A stretch of DNA of 64,000 bases from Flavobacteriaceae bacterium GF1 (GCA_009797885.1 WNKP01000009.1:1-64000), one strand, 5' to 3'. Counted from the stretch's first letter, positions 7,444-16,099 are shown. Numbers and translations are program-made. Notes: generated by a model not told the origin, from the letters alone.

Positions 7444-9678
7444 TTATGTTGCGTTTATTTCGTTTTTAATTTCATTAAAGTATTCTGAACAAGCGAAAAT
7501 GTAAACTATAAAACAACTAGTGATTATATTGACAATTTCTAATTCAGTCCAGTCTTTTGCTGAATGTGTGTCATTATTTCTGTAGTAGTAAGAAGTTTGT
7601 ATATGTTTACCGAATTTATATTTTCTTGCGTTTCTTAAATCCTTATACCTTTCTTCTGTTGGGTCAATTCTATCGAGTTTATCAATCACAGCTCCCAATC
7701 CCTTCTTGTTTGATGTAATAAAGTTATAATCAGGATTATTTACTAAAAAAAGGATTTTCTTTAATAAAGGGTCTAGGCAAGTTAGAAACTGTTTTAAGTA
7801 GTTTAGTTTATCTACTCTATCAGATGCAGAAAGGTAATATTTGTTTAAGTTACCTAATAACCTTTGGTCAAGTCCTTCGAACTCGCTAATACCTGTATTA
7901 TAAGCAATTAACTCGTTAAACAACTCTATACCTTGCATCAAATCAAATGAATAACTTGGCGAAGTTTGGTCAGCAAAAGAATCTCTTAAATCACGATAAA
8001 GTTTTTCTTTAATTGACTGCCAGTTAAATTCATCTATTGCTAAATTTTCTGCCTCTTGTTGTTTTAACGAGATTACAATTCGATTTCCATTTTTCGACTT
8101 TATAAAATATTCATTTTGTTCAAATAATTTATAAAAAGAAACTCTTGTAAAATGCTTATCTAAAGGTTGCAAGGCTTTGATTATTTCAGACGCTAATGCT
8201 TGTTTAGACTGTTTTTGATTCAAGTACTCAATAACTTTTACTCTTTGCTCAATTCTATATTCTGGCTCGTGGGTAACCTCACGTTTTTTTCTTTTCGCAA
8301 ATGCTAGACTAGAATACTTTTGTTTCCACTCAGGCAGTATCCATTTTTCAGATTCAACTTTCAGGCAATCTCTTCCTATTAGTGAGCGTACAGAACTTTC
8401 CTTCAATTTAGGTCTCTCTTTGATTACCTCTTGATAAATTTCATCGTAACTACTTGGTTTATCTAATTTGTACAATGCCTTTTTTATGAGTAGCTCAATT
8501 TTGACAGAATTTTTTCCCCAAATTTTCAGTCCCCAATATCCAGTTTTACCAAGAGCAATAAACCTACTGTCTGAGGCAATCGCCAAACTATGCCTATCAT
8601 ATATTTTTGAAGTATTAGAATGAATTAATCTGCGATTTATATCTGATACAATATTATCGATGTACATTGTATCGCCATTTTCAATTAATACACGGTAAAC
8701 TCTATCGCTTGCACTCGATAAAAACTCAAATTTCACTTGATATAAATTTATATCTCCATTTTGTATCATTTCTATTTCTGGCAGAATCTCGATGGCTTTG
8801 ATAATATCTTTATTAGCTATAGTTTTAGCCTTTCTCTTGCAGTTGATAATTACTTGCATCTCATTTAGTGGTGAAATTGATTTTTTTAGTGTTCGTAGAA
8901 CTAAATCAGCTGTTTTGAGAAATTTTTTCTTTTCTGATTTATCTATAATCAGGATATCCGCAGTTGTAAAATAAGTTTCCACTTTACCACAGATGTGTAA
9001 TGAAAACAAGTCTATAATTAAATTAATTACTTCATCATTTTTATTGTTGTAAGAATAATTTTCTATTAAAAACTCTATTAAGGTCTCTCTGCTAAGTATT
9101 TTTTGTTCAAAAACCTGGTTCTTTAATTCTACATAGTTAGAGCATAGTTCATTAATGCAATTACATCTTAATTCTTCATCTATTCCTTTTGAGAGAAAAG
9201 AGTCGATTTTTTCTAAAGTTAATACCTTGAGTTGTCTAATTCGCTCACGCGTTTTTTGATAATAGTCAGAAAGTTCCTCTAGAGTATATTTATCAGAACT
9301 ATTAAGACCATAATAATGATTAATAATTCCTTTTTGCAAATCATTATCACCTAAATTTAAGTAGTCACTGACAGTTTCATTAATTAAATCAATAAATGAT
9401 TCTGGGTTTAAATTTGAGTAATCTAAAGGGATAGAATATTGTTTGGTCTTCGATTCTTGTAATTCAATCAAGTCAATTAAATTGTGCTCAATATAGTCTT
9501 GATAACCCTGAAGTTTTGATATCACAGATTTTCCCATTCCTTTTTTTTTAGAAAATTCCTGAATATCAATTTCCTCTACTTCTTGAAGATTAGTAATCCC
9601 TAAGGAATCAAATTTTTTAAGTAGGATTGATGGAATTGTTTCAATAATATGCTGAATTTTAATTTCCGATTTATCCAT
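7444..9678 (-). CDS. Large protein with HhH-like, sigma region 4-like and winged-helix segments
   Basis: 744 residues, the largest gene of the array. Residues 20-50 (LGITNLQEVEEID...KGMGKSVISKLQ) resemble the helix-hairpin-helix C-terminal domain of RNA polymerase alpha. Residues 100-165 (LQKGIINHYYGL...YTLEELSDYYQKTRERIRQLK) resemble sigma-70 region 4, the -35 recognition helix-turn-helix. The middle has segments like HARE-type winged helices (SYDEIYQEVIKERPKLKESS). The C-terminal 200 residues are helical and unassigned. Likely a DNA- or polymerase-binding regulator or a defence protein; no enzyme motif is seen. ATG at 9678; no motif precedes it. Confidence 0.65.
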   Translation of the reverse strand: MDKSEIKIQHIIETIPSILLKKFDSLGITNLQEVEEIDIQEFSKKKGMGKSVISKLQGYQDYIEHNLIDLIELQESKTKQYSIPLDYSNLNPESFIDLINETVSDYLNLGDNDLQKGIINHYYGLNSSDKYTLEELSDYYQKTRERIRQLKVLTLEKIDSFLSKGIDEELRCNCINELCSNYVELKNQVFEQKILSRETLIEFLIENYSYNNKNDEVINLIIDLFSLHICGKVETYFTTADILIIDKSEKKKFLKTADLVLRTLKKSISPLNEMQVIINCKRKAKTIANKDIIKAIEILPEIEMIQNGDINLYQVKFEFLSSASDRVYRVLIENGDTMYIDNIVSDINRRLIHSNTSKIYDRHSLAIASDSRFIALGKTGYWGLKIWGKNSVKIELLIKKALYKLDKPSSYDEIYQEVIKERPKLKESSVRSLIGRDCLKVESEKWILPEWKQKYSSLAFAKRKKREVTHEPEYRIEQRVKVIEYLNQKQSKQALASEIIKALQPLDKHFTRVSFYKLFEQNEYFIKSKNGNRIVISLKQQEAENLAIDEFNWQSIKEKLYRDLRDSFADQTSPSYSFDLMQGIELFNELIAYNTGISEFEGLDQRLLGNLNKYYLSASDRVDKLNYLKQFLTCLDPLLKKILFLVNNPDYNFITSNKKGLGAVIDKLDRIDPTEERYKDLRNARKYKFGKHIQTSYYYRNNDTHSAKDWTELEIVNIITSCFIVYIFACSEYFNEIKNEINAT

Positions 9679-9728
9679 TTATTAGTTTTTTCTCAAATGC
9701 AATATATAGCGACGATGATATCGACTTG

Positions 9729-9766
9729 CTTTTGGGGCGGGAGTGCGAAGCACTAAGCGGCAAAAG
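9729..9766. repeat. Hairpin between two array genes
   Basis: A 38-nt imperfect hairpin (CTTTTG...CAAAAG, inner GAGTGC/GCACT around CGAA) lies between the 744-residue gene and the gene at 9777. The junction motif at 9768-9785 adjoins it. It has no T-run, so a terminator is less likely than an attC-like or RNA structural element. Confidence 0.45.
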
Positions 9767-9776
9767 TATCGTTTAT

Positions 9777-10118
9777 TTAAACTTTAGAGACTATTTCTTC
9801 GATTAGATCATCATGTCTTTTTTCCCATTTATCGCCTCTGTCCTTCTCTGCAATCAAATAATGTGCAATCAATTTTTCAATTCTAGCTTTAAAAAGCTCC
9901 AAACAATCCATGCCCTCTTCAATTGACCCGAAAAAATCAGTGTGGAACATTAAGCCATATATACCTAGGGTTATCGATGCCGGAGCTACCGAGCCTTTGC
10001 CTTCTAATGTAACACGAGCACCAAATGTATTCTCCTCGTCCTTAATTATTTTGCCTCCTTCAGATCCAATAGTTCCTATGGTTGTCCCATCTTCAAATGT
10101 CTTCCAGAAATAACTCAA
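9777..10118 (-). CDS. Hypothetical protein
   Basis: 113 residues from a TTG start (10116-10118), which begins a plausible frame SYFWKTFEDGTTIGTIGSEG. It reads like a small globular alpha/beta protein (YGLMFHTDFFGSIEEGMDCLE, then a long amphipathic helix). No family recognised; the shape recalls immunity-type proteins but this is only an impression. The stop codon lies inside the junction motif at 9768-9785, and another motif (10125-10142) lies just before the start. Confidence 0.55.
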   Translation of the reverse strand: MSYFWKTFEDGTTIGTIGSEGGKIIKDEENTFGARVTLEGKGSVAPASITLGIYGLMFHTDFFGSIEEGMDCLELFKARIEKLIAHYLIAEKDRGDKWEKRHDDLIEEIVSKV

Positions 10119-10141
10119 CGTACAATCGTTTATTTAGACTT

Positions 10142-10390
10142 TTACTTGATGTTATCTTGATAGCAGCATAAGAAATAATCATATTTACTAGTCTCAAACG
10201 TATAGCCTAGATTTTCAAAAAATGATTTTATCTTCCCTTCGATTTTGTATCCATTGAATAATAGTGGGTCATCCTCAGTATTTCCGAGGCACCTCTTTGC
10301 AGCCTCGATGTCAAAGCTTTTGACCTCAATTTCATGGTCTATAAAATCCGAGCACTTTTTAAAAACATCAAATTGTCTTACTATTTTCAT
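10142..10390 (-). CDS. Hypothetical protein
   Basis: 82 residues (MKIVRQFDVFKKCSDFIDHE...), alpha/beta, no signal peptide. No family recognised. The TAA stop overlaps the junction motif at 10125-10142, and a motif variant with AGTTCAAAAAAAAGG precedes the ATG at 10390. The gene sits between two equally small orphans. Confidence 0.55.
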   Translation of the reverse strand: MKIVRQFDVFKKCSDFIDHEIEVKSFDIEAAKRCLGNTEDDPLLFNGYKIEGKIKSFFENLGYTFETSKYDYFLCCYQDNIK

Positions 10391-10415
10391 CCAACCTTTT
10401 TTTTGAACTATTTAA

Positions 10416-11024
10416 TTAATGTTTATTCAACTGAGTAAGTTTCTTTACTGCTAGTGTATAATCGTTTTTGTGTTTAGACAAAAAAGATTCAATTCTGATA
10501 TTTAGTTCACAAACGTCAATTTCCCAGGATTCAATATCCGTCTTTGCGGCTAAGTCTTGGACTCTTAGTTGGAAAATATCCCCGAATTCATCTTTCTTAG
10601 TTTTCATTAAATTGAAATATTCAACAGTCAAATATCTCCACCATGAAAATCTATTCTTTACTTCAGGTTTAATAGAGATATCGTACATTTGATAATAATC
10701 ATGTCTTCCAGTACATAGATTTGCTTTGAGATCAGACTGAGTTGCCATGGAGCAGAGACACTTTTCAATTTTAATTTCTCGGTATAAACATTCAAAAAGA
10801 CAACCATAATACATTCTTACATATTCTATTGGATAATTTTCTTTTGAATGAGCGTCTTTGATGGGATTCGAGCACACAGTCTTTCCATCAAAGAAATTGC
10901 CATGCTTACTAGGATACAGACTAATCGATAATGTTTTTCCGTTGTAATCAAACAGATGATAGCTTAACTCATTGGCGACATGATGTCCAAGTTCATGGAT
11001 GAATGTAACCTGAGCATTGTTCAT
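10416..11024 (-). CDS. Putative zinc metallopeptidase with HELGHH motif
   Basis: 202 residues. FIHELGHHVANEL at residues 9-21 is a gluzincin/FtsH-like HExxH zinc-binding helix at the very N-terminus. No downstream third ligand is obvious; ECLYREIKIEKCLC and a few other cysteines are present. There is no signal peptide or transmembrane segment, so it may be a cytoplasmic peptidase, perhaps an N-terminally short relative of M41-type proteins. Motif AAAGTTCAATTAAACT abuts the ATG at 11024, which supports this start and therefore the unusual position of the motif. Confidence 0.6.
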   Translation of the reverse strand: MNNAQVTFIHELGHHVANELSYHLFDYNGKTLSISLYPSKHGNFFDGKTVCSNPIKDAHSKENYPIEYVRMYYGCLFECLYREIKIEKCLCSMATQSDLKANLCTGRHDYYQMYDISIKPEVKNRFSWWRYLTVEYFNLMKTKKDEFGDIFQLRVQDLAAKTDIESWEIDVCELNIRIESFLSKHKNDYTLAVKKLTQLNKH

Positions 11025-11061
11025 AGTTTAATTGAACTTTTATCACGTTTGATTTTAATAA

Positions 11062-11772
11062 TTAGTGCTTCTTATCCCAATCATTTATTTCTTTCAACAA
11101 CTTTTCAATATCATTTCTACCTTCATTAAAATATTTCCTTAATCGCCAGTCGAGATATTCTAAATGATATTGATAGGGACGATATTTTTCTATGGAATTT
11201 GAATGATTTCGTTCCTTTTTAATTTCTTCCTGGTATAATCGCCAAAATTCCATAACACCCCTTCCAAAGGTTTGATATAATGATTTTATATCTACATAAC
11301 CATGTTCCAGTAAGAAGCCAAAATGGTTTAGGAAGTGAGAATATTCTCTGACCAGTTTAAACTCTAAAACCTCTCCTTTCTCCTTACTTTCATTCATCTG
11401 GTTTCGAATATCAGTCCATTTTTCGCCACGAAACTCATTAAATAGGTTAATGACAACGGAACTTCTGTTTGATTTTTCAAGTAAATCAATCTGCTTGAGT
11501 AGAGTTCTATAATTGTCATTTGCTTGTTTCCTGGTTTCAACAATTTCATTGAATTGCATTAGAGTAGCTACGATTAAAATAGCAAAGGCCAAGCCAGAGA
11601 ACAATGCGTTCATAGCACCAAAACTATCACCAAAAGTTCCAAGATTACATAAAATATCGTCCGTAAATACCACATTTAGAGCAATGATGGCCAAAAAAAT
11701 AACTAGCACCAGTATTACCGCCCCAATAATCCAAATTCTATACTTCTGACTTTGAAGTTCTTCTTTGCTCAT
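11062..11772 (-). CDS. AbiC-like putative phage-abortive-infection membrane protein
   Basis: 236 residues. Two N-terminal membrane helices (about 11-33 and 52-71) enclose GTFGDSFGAMNALFSGLAFA, the signature of the putative AbiC/phage abortive infection family (putAbiC). A cytoplasmic helical domain with coiled-coil character follows (EIVETRKQANDNYRTLLKQI onwards). Family knowledge suggests a phage-defence role; nothing here proves activity. It directly follows another membrane gene (spacing 31 nt) with which it may be co-expressed. Motif variant 11773-11788 abuts the ATG. Confidence 0.7.
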   Translation of the reverse strand: MSKEELQSQKYRIWIIGAVILVLVIFLAIIALNVVFTDDILCNLGTFGDSFGAMNALFSGLAFAILIVATLMQFNEIVETRKQANDNYRTLLKQIDLLEKSNRSSVVINLFNEFRGEKWTDIRNQMNESKEKGEVLEFKLVREYSHFLNHFGFLLEHGYVDIKSLYQTFGRGVMEFWRLYQEEIKKERNHSNSIEKYRPYQYHLEYLDWRLRKYFNEGRNDIEKLLKEINDWDKKH

Positions 11773-11803
11773 CCTCTATTTAAACTTTTAATTCCACAGA
11801 ATT

Positions 11804-12634
11804 CTATTTTTGACGTTTCCTTTGCCATTCATATTTTATTTGGACCTCTTTAGAATCATTTAAATTGACTTTGGAGGCATTTTTTTCTAAAACCTTCAAA
11901 TGATCGTTGATATGGCTCGCAGCTTTATTTTTATTATTAAAGTCAACAATTGCGGTCATAGCGTTATCAGATTGTGTACCATGCCAATAAAAGGCGATTA
12001 AAGCTTTCTTGTCTGTCTTATATAAAGCAAAAGCTGGCAATGAAACCGAGTAGTAAAGATTTAACTTCGTTTCTAGCTCTTGTTCAGTAAACCTATTGTC
12101 AGATAAGAGTTTCTTGTATAGTGTTCTAATGTTCGCTGTATCTGCTAGGATTTTGCTTGGAACGTGCCCATATTCTTCCTCTAAATCTAGGCTCCTCTGA
12201 GCTGCAACAACAGAATTTGGGTGAAGTAAAAATATTTTAATTTTTCCGCCCTTATATAAAAGATCTTCGACTGGTTTAAGAATTGGTTTCATATATGGAC
12301 ACCAAGTTTGAACAAGAATAAATTCGTTAGAATTGCGGATATCAGTATATAGATTTGTGTAAGGAGTGTTATCCAAAACCTCTGTAATACCATAATTGCG
12401 AACCTTTAATTCACCTATTCCATTTTCCACAACCTTGTTAAGGTTTCTAGAAAATATAGCTATTGAAATTCTATCAAGTGTTATAGCAATTAAAGCTGTG
12501 GTTATTAAAGAAAGTCCAATAGATGAAACTTTATTATAATGTTCCCATTTCGTATCAACTAAAAACATTAAAAGGAGTCCAACAATAACCATAATAAGAG
12601 CAGTAATAATTATTGATTGAAATCTATTTCTCAT
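11804..12634 (-). CDS. Membrane-anchored protein with PLD-like/DUF5919-like domain
   Basis: 276 residues. Two membrane helices at 8-25 and 38-60 precede a cytoplasmic domain with strands such as EFILVQTWCPYM and KIKIFLLHPNS, then SLPAFALYKTDKKALIAFYWHG. This arrangement recalls DUF5919/phospholipase D-like domains attached to a membrane. A clear HxK motif is absent, so enzymatic activity is unsure. It lies directly upstream of the AbiC-like gene and may act with it. ATG at 12634. Confidence 0.55.
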   Translation of the reverse strand: MRNRFQSIIITALIMVIVGLLLMFLVDTKWEHYNKVSSIGLSLITTALIAITLDRISIAIFSRNLNKVVENGIGELKVRNYGITEVLDNTPYTNLYTDIRNSNEFILVQTWCPYMKPILKPVEDLLYKGGKIKIFLLHPNSVVAAQRSLDLEEEYGHVPSKILADTANIRTLYKKLLSDNRFTEQELETKLNLYYSVSLPAFALYKTDKKALIAFYWHGTQSDNAMTAIVDFNNKNKAASHINDHLKVLEKNASKVNLNDSKEVQIKYEWQRKRQK

Positions 12635-12816
12635 TTTACTTTAATTTTTCGATTCTTTAAAGGGTTCATATGAACTTCAATATCCACGAAAACGCATATA
12701 CCCAGCCAGGATTAAAACCACATAAGTAACCCCATCCCTTTTTCTTAAAGATTGGGGATAATGACAATAATTTGATTTGTGATAATGTTTGGGGAGGGGA
12801 TGTACTAAAATAAAAA

Positions 12817-12868
12817 GACCCCAGCACTTTTATTTAAAGAAAAACCATAATTTTTCTGGGGTTTTTCT
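12817..12868. terminator. Bidirectional-looking terminator
   Basis: GACCCCAG at about 12822-12829 and CTGGGGTTTTT at about 12856-12867 form inverted arms with A- and T-rich flanks, separating the gene at 12881 from that ending before it. The loop is long. It sits just after the stop codon of the gene at 12881 in its direction of transcription. Confidence 0.55.
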
Positions 12869-12880
12869 ATAATCGTTTAA

Positions 12881-13312
12881 TTAAACTAATTCATCCACTT
12901 TTTCCATTAATTGGTATAATAAATTATATGCTGGCTCAAAGCAAGATTCAAATTTTTTAATGGAGACACCCTTATTTGTGCCTTCATATGAATCTAAATA
13001 AAATCTATGCATCAAGGTATTTCTAAGAGTGTTAAAGTTCACTAAAACGTGGTATTCCTTTTTATTGATAATATTGAGAATAAATAAGGTGTGCGACAAC
13101 ATTATATATGACATTTTTTCGCTTACATCCCACGTTTCAGAAAGCTGAGTTTGAGAATTCTTAATTGCATAAAGATGAAAAAGTGACTTCATTTGACTTT
13201 CAAGATAACCATGCAATACAGCTGTAGCTTCAAAATAGTAACCAGCTTTGTACGCCTTGAACGCATGATCTGGTGGGAATGCTGTTAAGCTTATTTTCTG
13301 GTCAGGTTTCAT
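12881..13312 (-). CDS. Hypothetical protein (start refined)
   Basis: 143 residues, helical, beginning KPDQKISLTAFPPDHAFKAY and containing FEATAVLHGYLESQMKSLFH and LRNTLMHRFYLD, which recalls small HEPN-like or AbiV-like helical proteins. The frame opens 22 codons further upstream, but the codons KFKKR before this Met are the junction motif AAAGTTCAAAAAAAGG itself, so ATG 13310-13312 is the likely start. The stop overlaps another motif (12872-12886). Function unknown. Confidence 0.6.
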   Translation of the reverse strand: MKPDQKISLTAFPPDHAFKAYKAGYYFEATAVLHGYLESQMKSLFHLYAIKNSQTQLSETWDVSEKMSYIMLSHTLFILNIINKKEYHVLVNFNTLRNTLMHRFYLDSYEGTNKGVSIKKFESCFEPAYNLLYQLMEKVDELV

Positions 13313-13332
13313 CCTTTTTTTGAACTTTGCTG

Positions 13333-13452
13333 TTACCCTGAAATCATAGGCCAGATTAATTCCGTTATTGTGGCCCATATTACAATCCCTACCAGAACAC
13401 CAATAAAGAAATTACGTTGTCTTTTTTTGATCCTCCTTTTTCCATATCTAAT
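13333..13452 (-). CDS. Possible small membrane peptide
   Basis: A 39-codon frame begins at an ATT (13450-13452) 2 nt after the stop of the EEP gene and gives a basic head (RYGKRRIKKRQRN) followed by a membrane helix (FFIGVLVGIVIWATITELIW). It ends just before the next junction motif. No ATG, GTG or TTG is available, so it may instead be the tail of a broken gene. Confidence 0.3.
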   Translation of the reverse strand: MRYGKRRIKKRQRNFFIGVLVGIVIWATITELIWPMISG

Positions 13453-13454
13453 CC

Positions 13455-14555
13455 TTAAAGAAACCTTCTCAAATAATCATCGGAATAGTCTATCTCCAAC
13501 TCAATCCATATGGGTAAATGGTCTGATATTTCATGGGTAGCCCAACTTCCGTAACTATTGGAAAAATTTGAATGTGGTTTTTTATCATATTTTTCCCTGA
13601 ACTTTCTCACCACTGGCTCATAATGATTGACCATTTCTTCCTTAGTAAGTCTTTTCTTTCCCAATTGTTCGTCTTCTGGGCTTAAATTCAGAAAGTCAGG
13701 AACCTTGGTCCTAGGATGGGGGCCATATACTGAATGACGCCAATCAAAAGCGCCATGGCGTATGAGCCGAGTCTTTCTACTTGCTTTGCCCTGTACGGTG
13801 AATGCTATCTGGTCAAACCATTTATCCCCACCCATATTGGTCGGACCAAAATCTGGTACTGTTAGTTTTGATTCCTTAAATGCCTTCATCACTTCACCAT
13901 CCTCACTTTCAATGTTCATATCTCCTAGAAAAATATGTACTTGGTCTTCGGATTTCGAACGCTTTACAAGTGCGTCCGTAACCGCTTTGATTTCAGCCGC
14001 CCGCAAACCCAAATCATCTCCGAAAATAATATGAGCGGAACAGAGGGAAAACTTGAACCATCCTGCCTGAAAAGATGCGAAGAAGGGGGAGCGAGCGATT
14101 TGTTCTCCAGCAATTAAATCTTCCCTTGGCAGGACAATTTCACCGATAAGATTGCGGAAAAAAACCTTATTCCTGTTATACACGAAAGCCATTCTTTCAT
14201 TATTTCCCCCTTTATGAGTGGAGATGTCAGAGACAAAAAAGTCCCAATTTGGACCAAGGAGATTTTTCAGTCTTCGAAGAGGCCATAAATCTTTTTTGAT
14301 TTCCTGAACTGCGCAAATGTCAAAATGATCGATAATTTCGGCAATGTAATGATAACTCTCATCCATTCTTGGCATCCCCCCGTCAAAGGCCCTGATATTC
14401 CAAGAACCAACTATCAATGAATCTGGATGTCTATCCTTTTCAATGCTGAGATATAAATCATGGCGAAGAGTTAGCAATCTAGAGGAAATCCACGATTGCT
14501 TATTTGAATAGTCTGGGTCTGCAGTGTAATTTTTAAGCGGATGGTAAAAAGCCAT
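13455..14555 (-). CDS. Endonuclease/exonuclease/phosphatase (EEP) family protein
   Basis: 366 residues. SWNIRAFDGG (about 53-62), AVQEIK with the catalytic Glu, FLGDMNIE (Asp/Asn pair) and the C-terminal EISDHLPIWIELE give the ordered motifs of the DNase I-like EEP fold, a metal-dependent phosphodiesterase/nuclease. No signal peptide, so it acts in the cytoplasm if expressed alone. It lies beside a second EEP gene with little sequence likeness; nuclease pairs in such arrays suggest a defence or repair role (inference). Confidence 0.75.
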   Translation of the reverse strand: MAFYHPLKNYTADPDYSNKQSWISSRLLTLRHDLYLSIEKDRHPDSLIVGSWNIRAFDGGMPRMDESYHYIAEIIDHFDICAVQEIKKDLWPLRRLKNLLGPNWDFFVSDISTHKGGNNERMAFVYNRNKVFFRNLIGEIVLPREDLIAGEQIARSPFFASFQAGWFKFSLCSAHIIFGDDLGLRAAEIKAVTDALVKRSKSEDQVHIFLGDMNIESEDGEVMKAFKESKLTVPDFGPTNMGGDKWFDQIAFTVQGKASRKTRLIRHGAFDWRHSVYGPHPRTKVPDFLNLSPEDEQLGKKRLTKEEMVNHYEPVVRKFREKYDKKPHSNFSNSYGSWATHEISDHLPIWIELEIDYSDDYLRRFL

Positions 14556-14721
14556 AAACGATTCTTTTGGTGTTATAAAATTGTATTCGGAACATTCAAT
14601 CCTAAAAAGGGTAATGGAATATTGACAATTGGGATATCCCTATAAAGTAAGAAATTGCTTTAATAATAATTCTGGACGGTCAACGCCCACTAAGGTCAAT
14701 TTAAACAGAGTTATAGATTGC

Positions 14722-15657
14722 CTACCTTGGATCGGCATCGTCCACATAATTTTTGACGCTTATTTTTATCATATAATGATCGGAAAGCAATCGGTCATGT
14801 AATCCGAGATCTGATGAACGCAGAATGTATTGCCTGCTGTATTTGAACTCTGGTCTTTCTTCGGCTACGAATATCCTATCGAATGGGGATTCGTTGTATT
14901 CGCGGCTCCAATAGGTAGCTCCGTCATTATTGTTCAAATCAATGAATCCGTTCTCTACAAAAGTGTCAATTGCGGGTTCATCATTGCGTAATATGTTTGT
15001 ATCCCCGAGAATGATAAGACTGGGGTCGATATCATTTCTAACTTTGTTTAAGGCCTCGCAAAGTGTAACGGCCTCGCTGGCCCTGACCTTTCTGTTCTTG
15101 GTCACTCCACCTGAGTTCGACTTCATATGTATGGGAATTAATGAAAGTGTTCGACCTTCGGATTCTTTCGTCCATTCGCCATCAATGGATTTTCTCCAAA
15201 CTTCAATTTCAGTCGAAAAGGACAGTACATGAGGTTTACGATCCCAAAGGTTCAAATCACCATCCTTATGAGCTACATCTAGCGGTAGAACATCTTCAAG
15301 GGTAATCTTTTGATTGTCCCACATTACTGCGCACAACTGTGACTTGTCCCCTGATTTGCGATTGGGAAGGATAATGTATTTCCATGGTGCCTTAAGGTGC
15401 TCTTCCAATAAATAACAAACAATGTCCAAGTCAGAATTCCTCCTTTCCGAAAAGGCCCTGCTCTCAACTTCAGGCTGGTTCTCCGACAACTTTACTACCT
15501 CGTCCTGAGGGGTGACATATACTTCCTGGAGCGCGATAAGATCCACCCCTGCCATTTCGATATGATCTGCGAGGGCAAACGCACTCTGTTTTTCCGAAGC
15601 CCTTGAGCTACCTGAAAGATGTTCGATGTTCCAACTTGCAATTTGAAGAAAACTCAT
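14722..15657 (-). CDS. Endonuclease/exonuclease/phosphatase (EEP) family protein
   Basis: 311 residues. Motifs in order: ASWNIEHLSG (7-16), DLIALQEVYV with catalytic Glu, LIPIHMKSNSGG, IILGDTNILRND and LLSDHYMIKISV near the end. All catalytic positions of the EEP fold are present. No export signal. It precedes the other EEP gene in transcription, 166 nt apart, and there is no junction motif before its ATG. The specific substrate (DNA, lipid or cyclic nucleotide) cannot be told from sequence. Confidence 0.75.
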   Translation of the reverse strand: MSFLQIASWNIEHLSGSSRASEKQSAFALADHIEMAGVDLIALQEVYVTPQDEVVKLSENQPEVESRAFSERRNSDLDIVCYLLEEHLKAPWKYIILPNRKSGDKSQLCAVMWDNQKITLEDVLPLDVAHKDGDLNLWDRKPHVLSFSTEIEVWRKSIDGEWTKESEGRTLSLIPIHMKSNSGGVTKNRKVRASEAVTLCEALNKVRNDIDPSLIILGDTNILRNDEPAIDTFVENGFIDLNNNDGATYWSREYNESPFDRIFVAEERPEFKYSRQYILRSSDLGLHDRLLSDHYMIKISVKNYVDDADPR

Positions 15658-15752
15658 TTTTTTGATTTTATTGTTATTGTTCTTTTTTAACCCATAGTTT
15701 CATAACTGTACTTTATGGGTCGGCCCAAGTACCTTTGCGACAAAGCGCAGTT

Positions 15753-15941
15753 TTATTCTTTTGGGGGAAGGAAACGCAATAACATGGTAGCCTGCACATT
15801 AGAACTTAAACTACCTGTATCCCTTATCAAAATTTGGAGCAAGGATATACCTGAAAAATATAAAATATTCTGAATTCTGGACTGTATAAAAACCTTAAAA
15901 ATTCTGTGGTTTTTTGGCAATTTAATTACATTAGTTTTCAA
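15753..15941 (-). CDS. Possible small protein after a junction motif
   Basis: A 62-codon frame from TTG 15939-15941 (KTNVIKLPKNHRIFKVF... to LLRFLPPKE). A strong motif copy lies just upstream (15952-15969), which elsewhere marks starts. The peptide has no recognisable domain and may be chance coding. Confidence 0.25.
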   Translation of the reverse strand: MKTNVIKLPKNHRIFKVFIQSRIQNILYFSGISLLQILIRDTGSLSSNVQATMLLRFLPPKE

Positions 15942-15967
15942 CCTTTTTATTATCCTTTATTTGAACT

Positions 15968-16099
15968 TTACTTTTTCCTTTTAGGGGGTTTTAAAGAAGG
16001 TGTATTCCCTGGAGTTTCCTTATTATCTCTTTGTCTTCTATCCGGTTTACCTGTTGATTTTGCAATTCGTTTTGGGCCAGGTTTTAATTTATGACTCAC
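15968..16099 (-). CDS. Small, very basic conserved-looking protein
   Basis: A 43-residue product starting at GTG 16097-16099: SHKLKPGPKRIAKSTGKPDR followed by RQRDNKETPGNTPSLKPPKR and KK. Lys, Arg and Pro make up most of it, and it is probably disordered. I recall short proteins of this form (KPGKKI..STGKPDRRQRDN) in Bacteroidota, possibly nucleic-acid-binding; function unknown. Junction motifs stand upstream (16114-16131) and across its stop (15952-15969). Confidence 0.65.
   Translation of the reverse strand: MSHKLKPGPKRIAKSTGKPDRRQRDNKETPGNTPSLKPPKRKK

Noticed and set aside
13313-13378. First 22 codons of the longer frame at 12881-13378
   Set aside because: They include the motif translated as KFKKR and the tail of another short frame; unlikely to be protein-coding.
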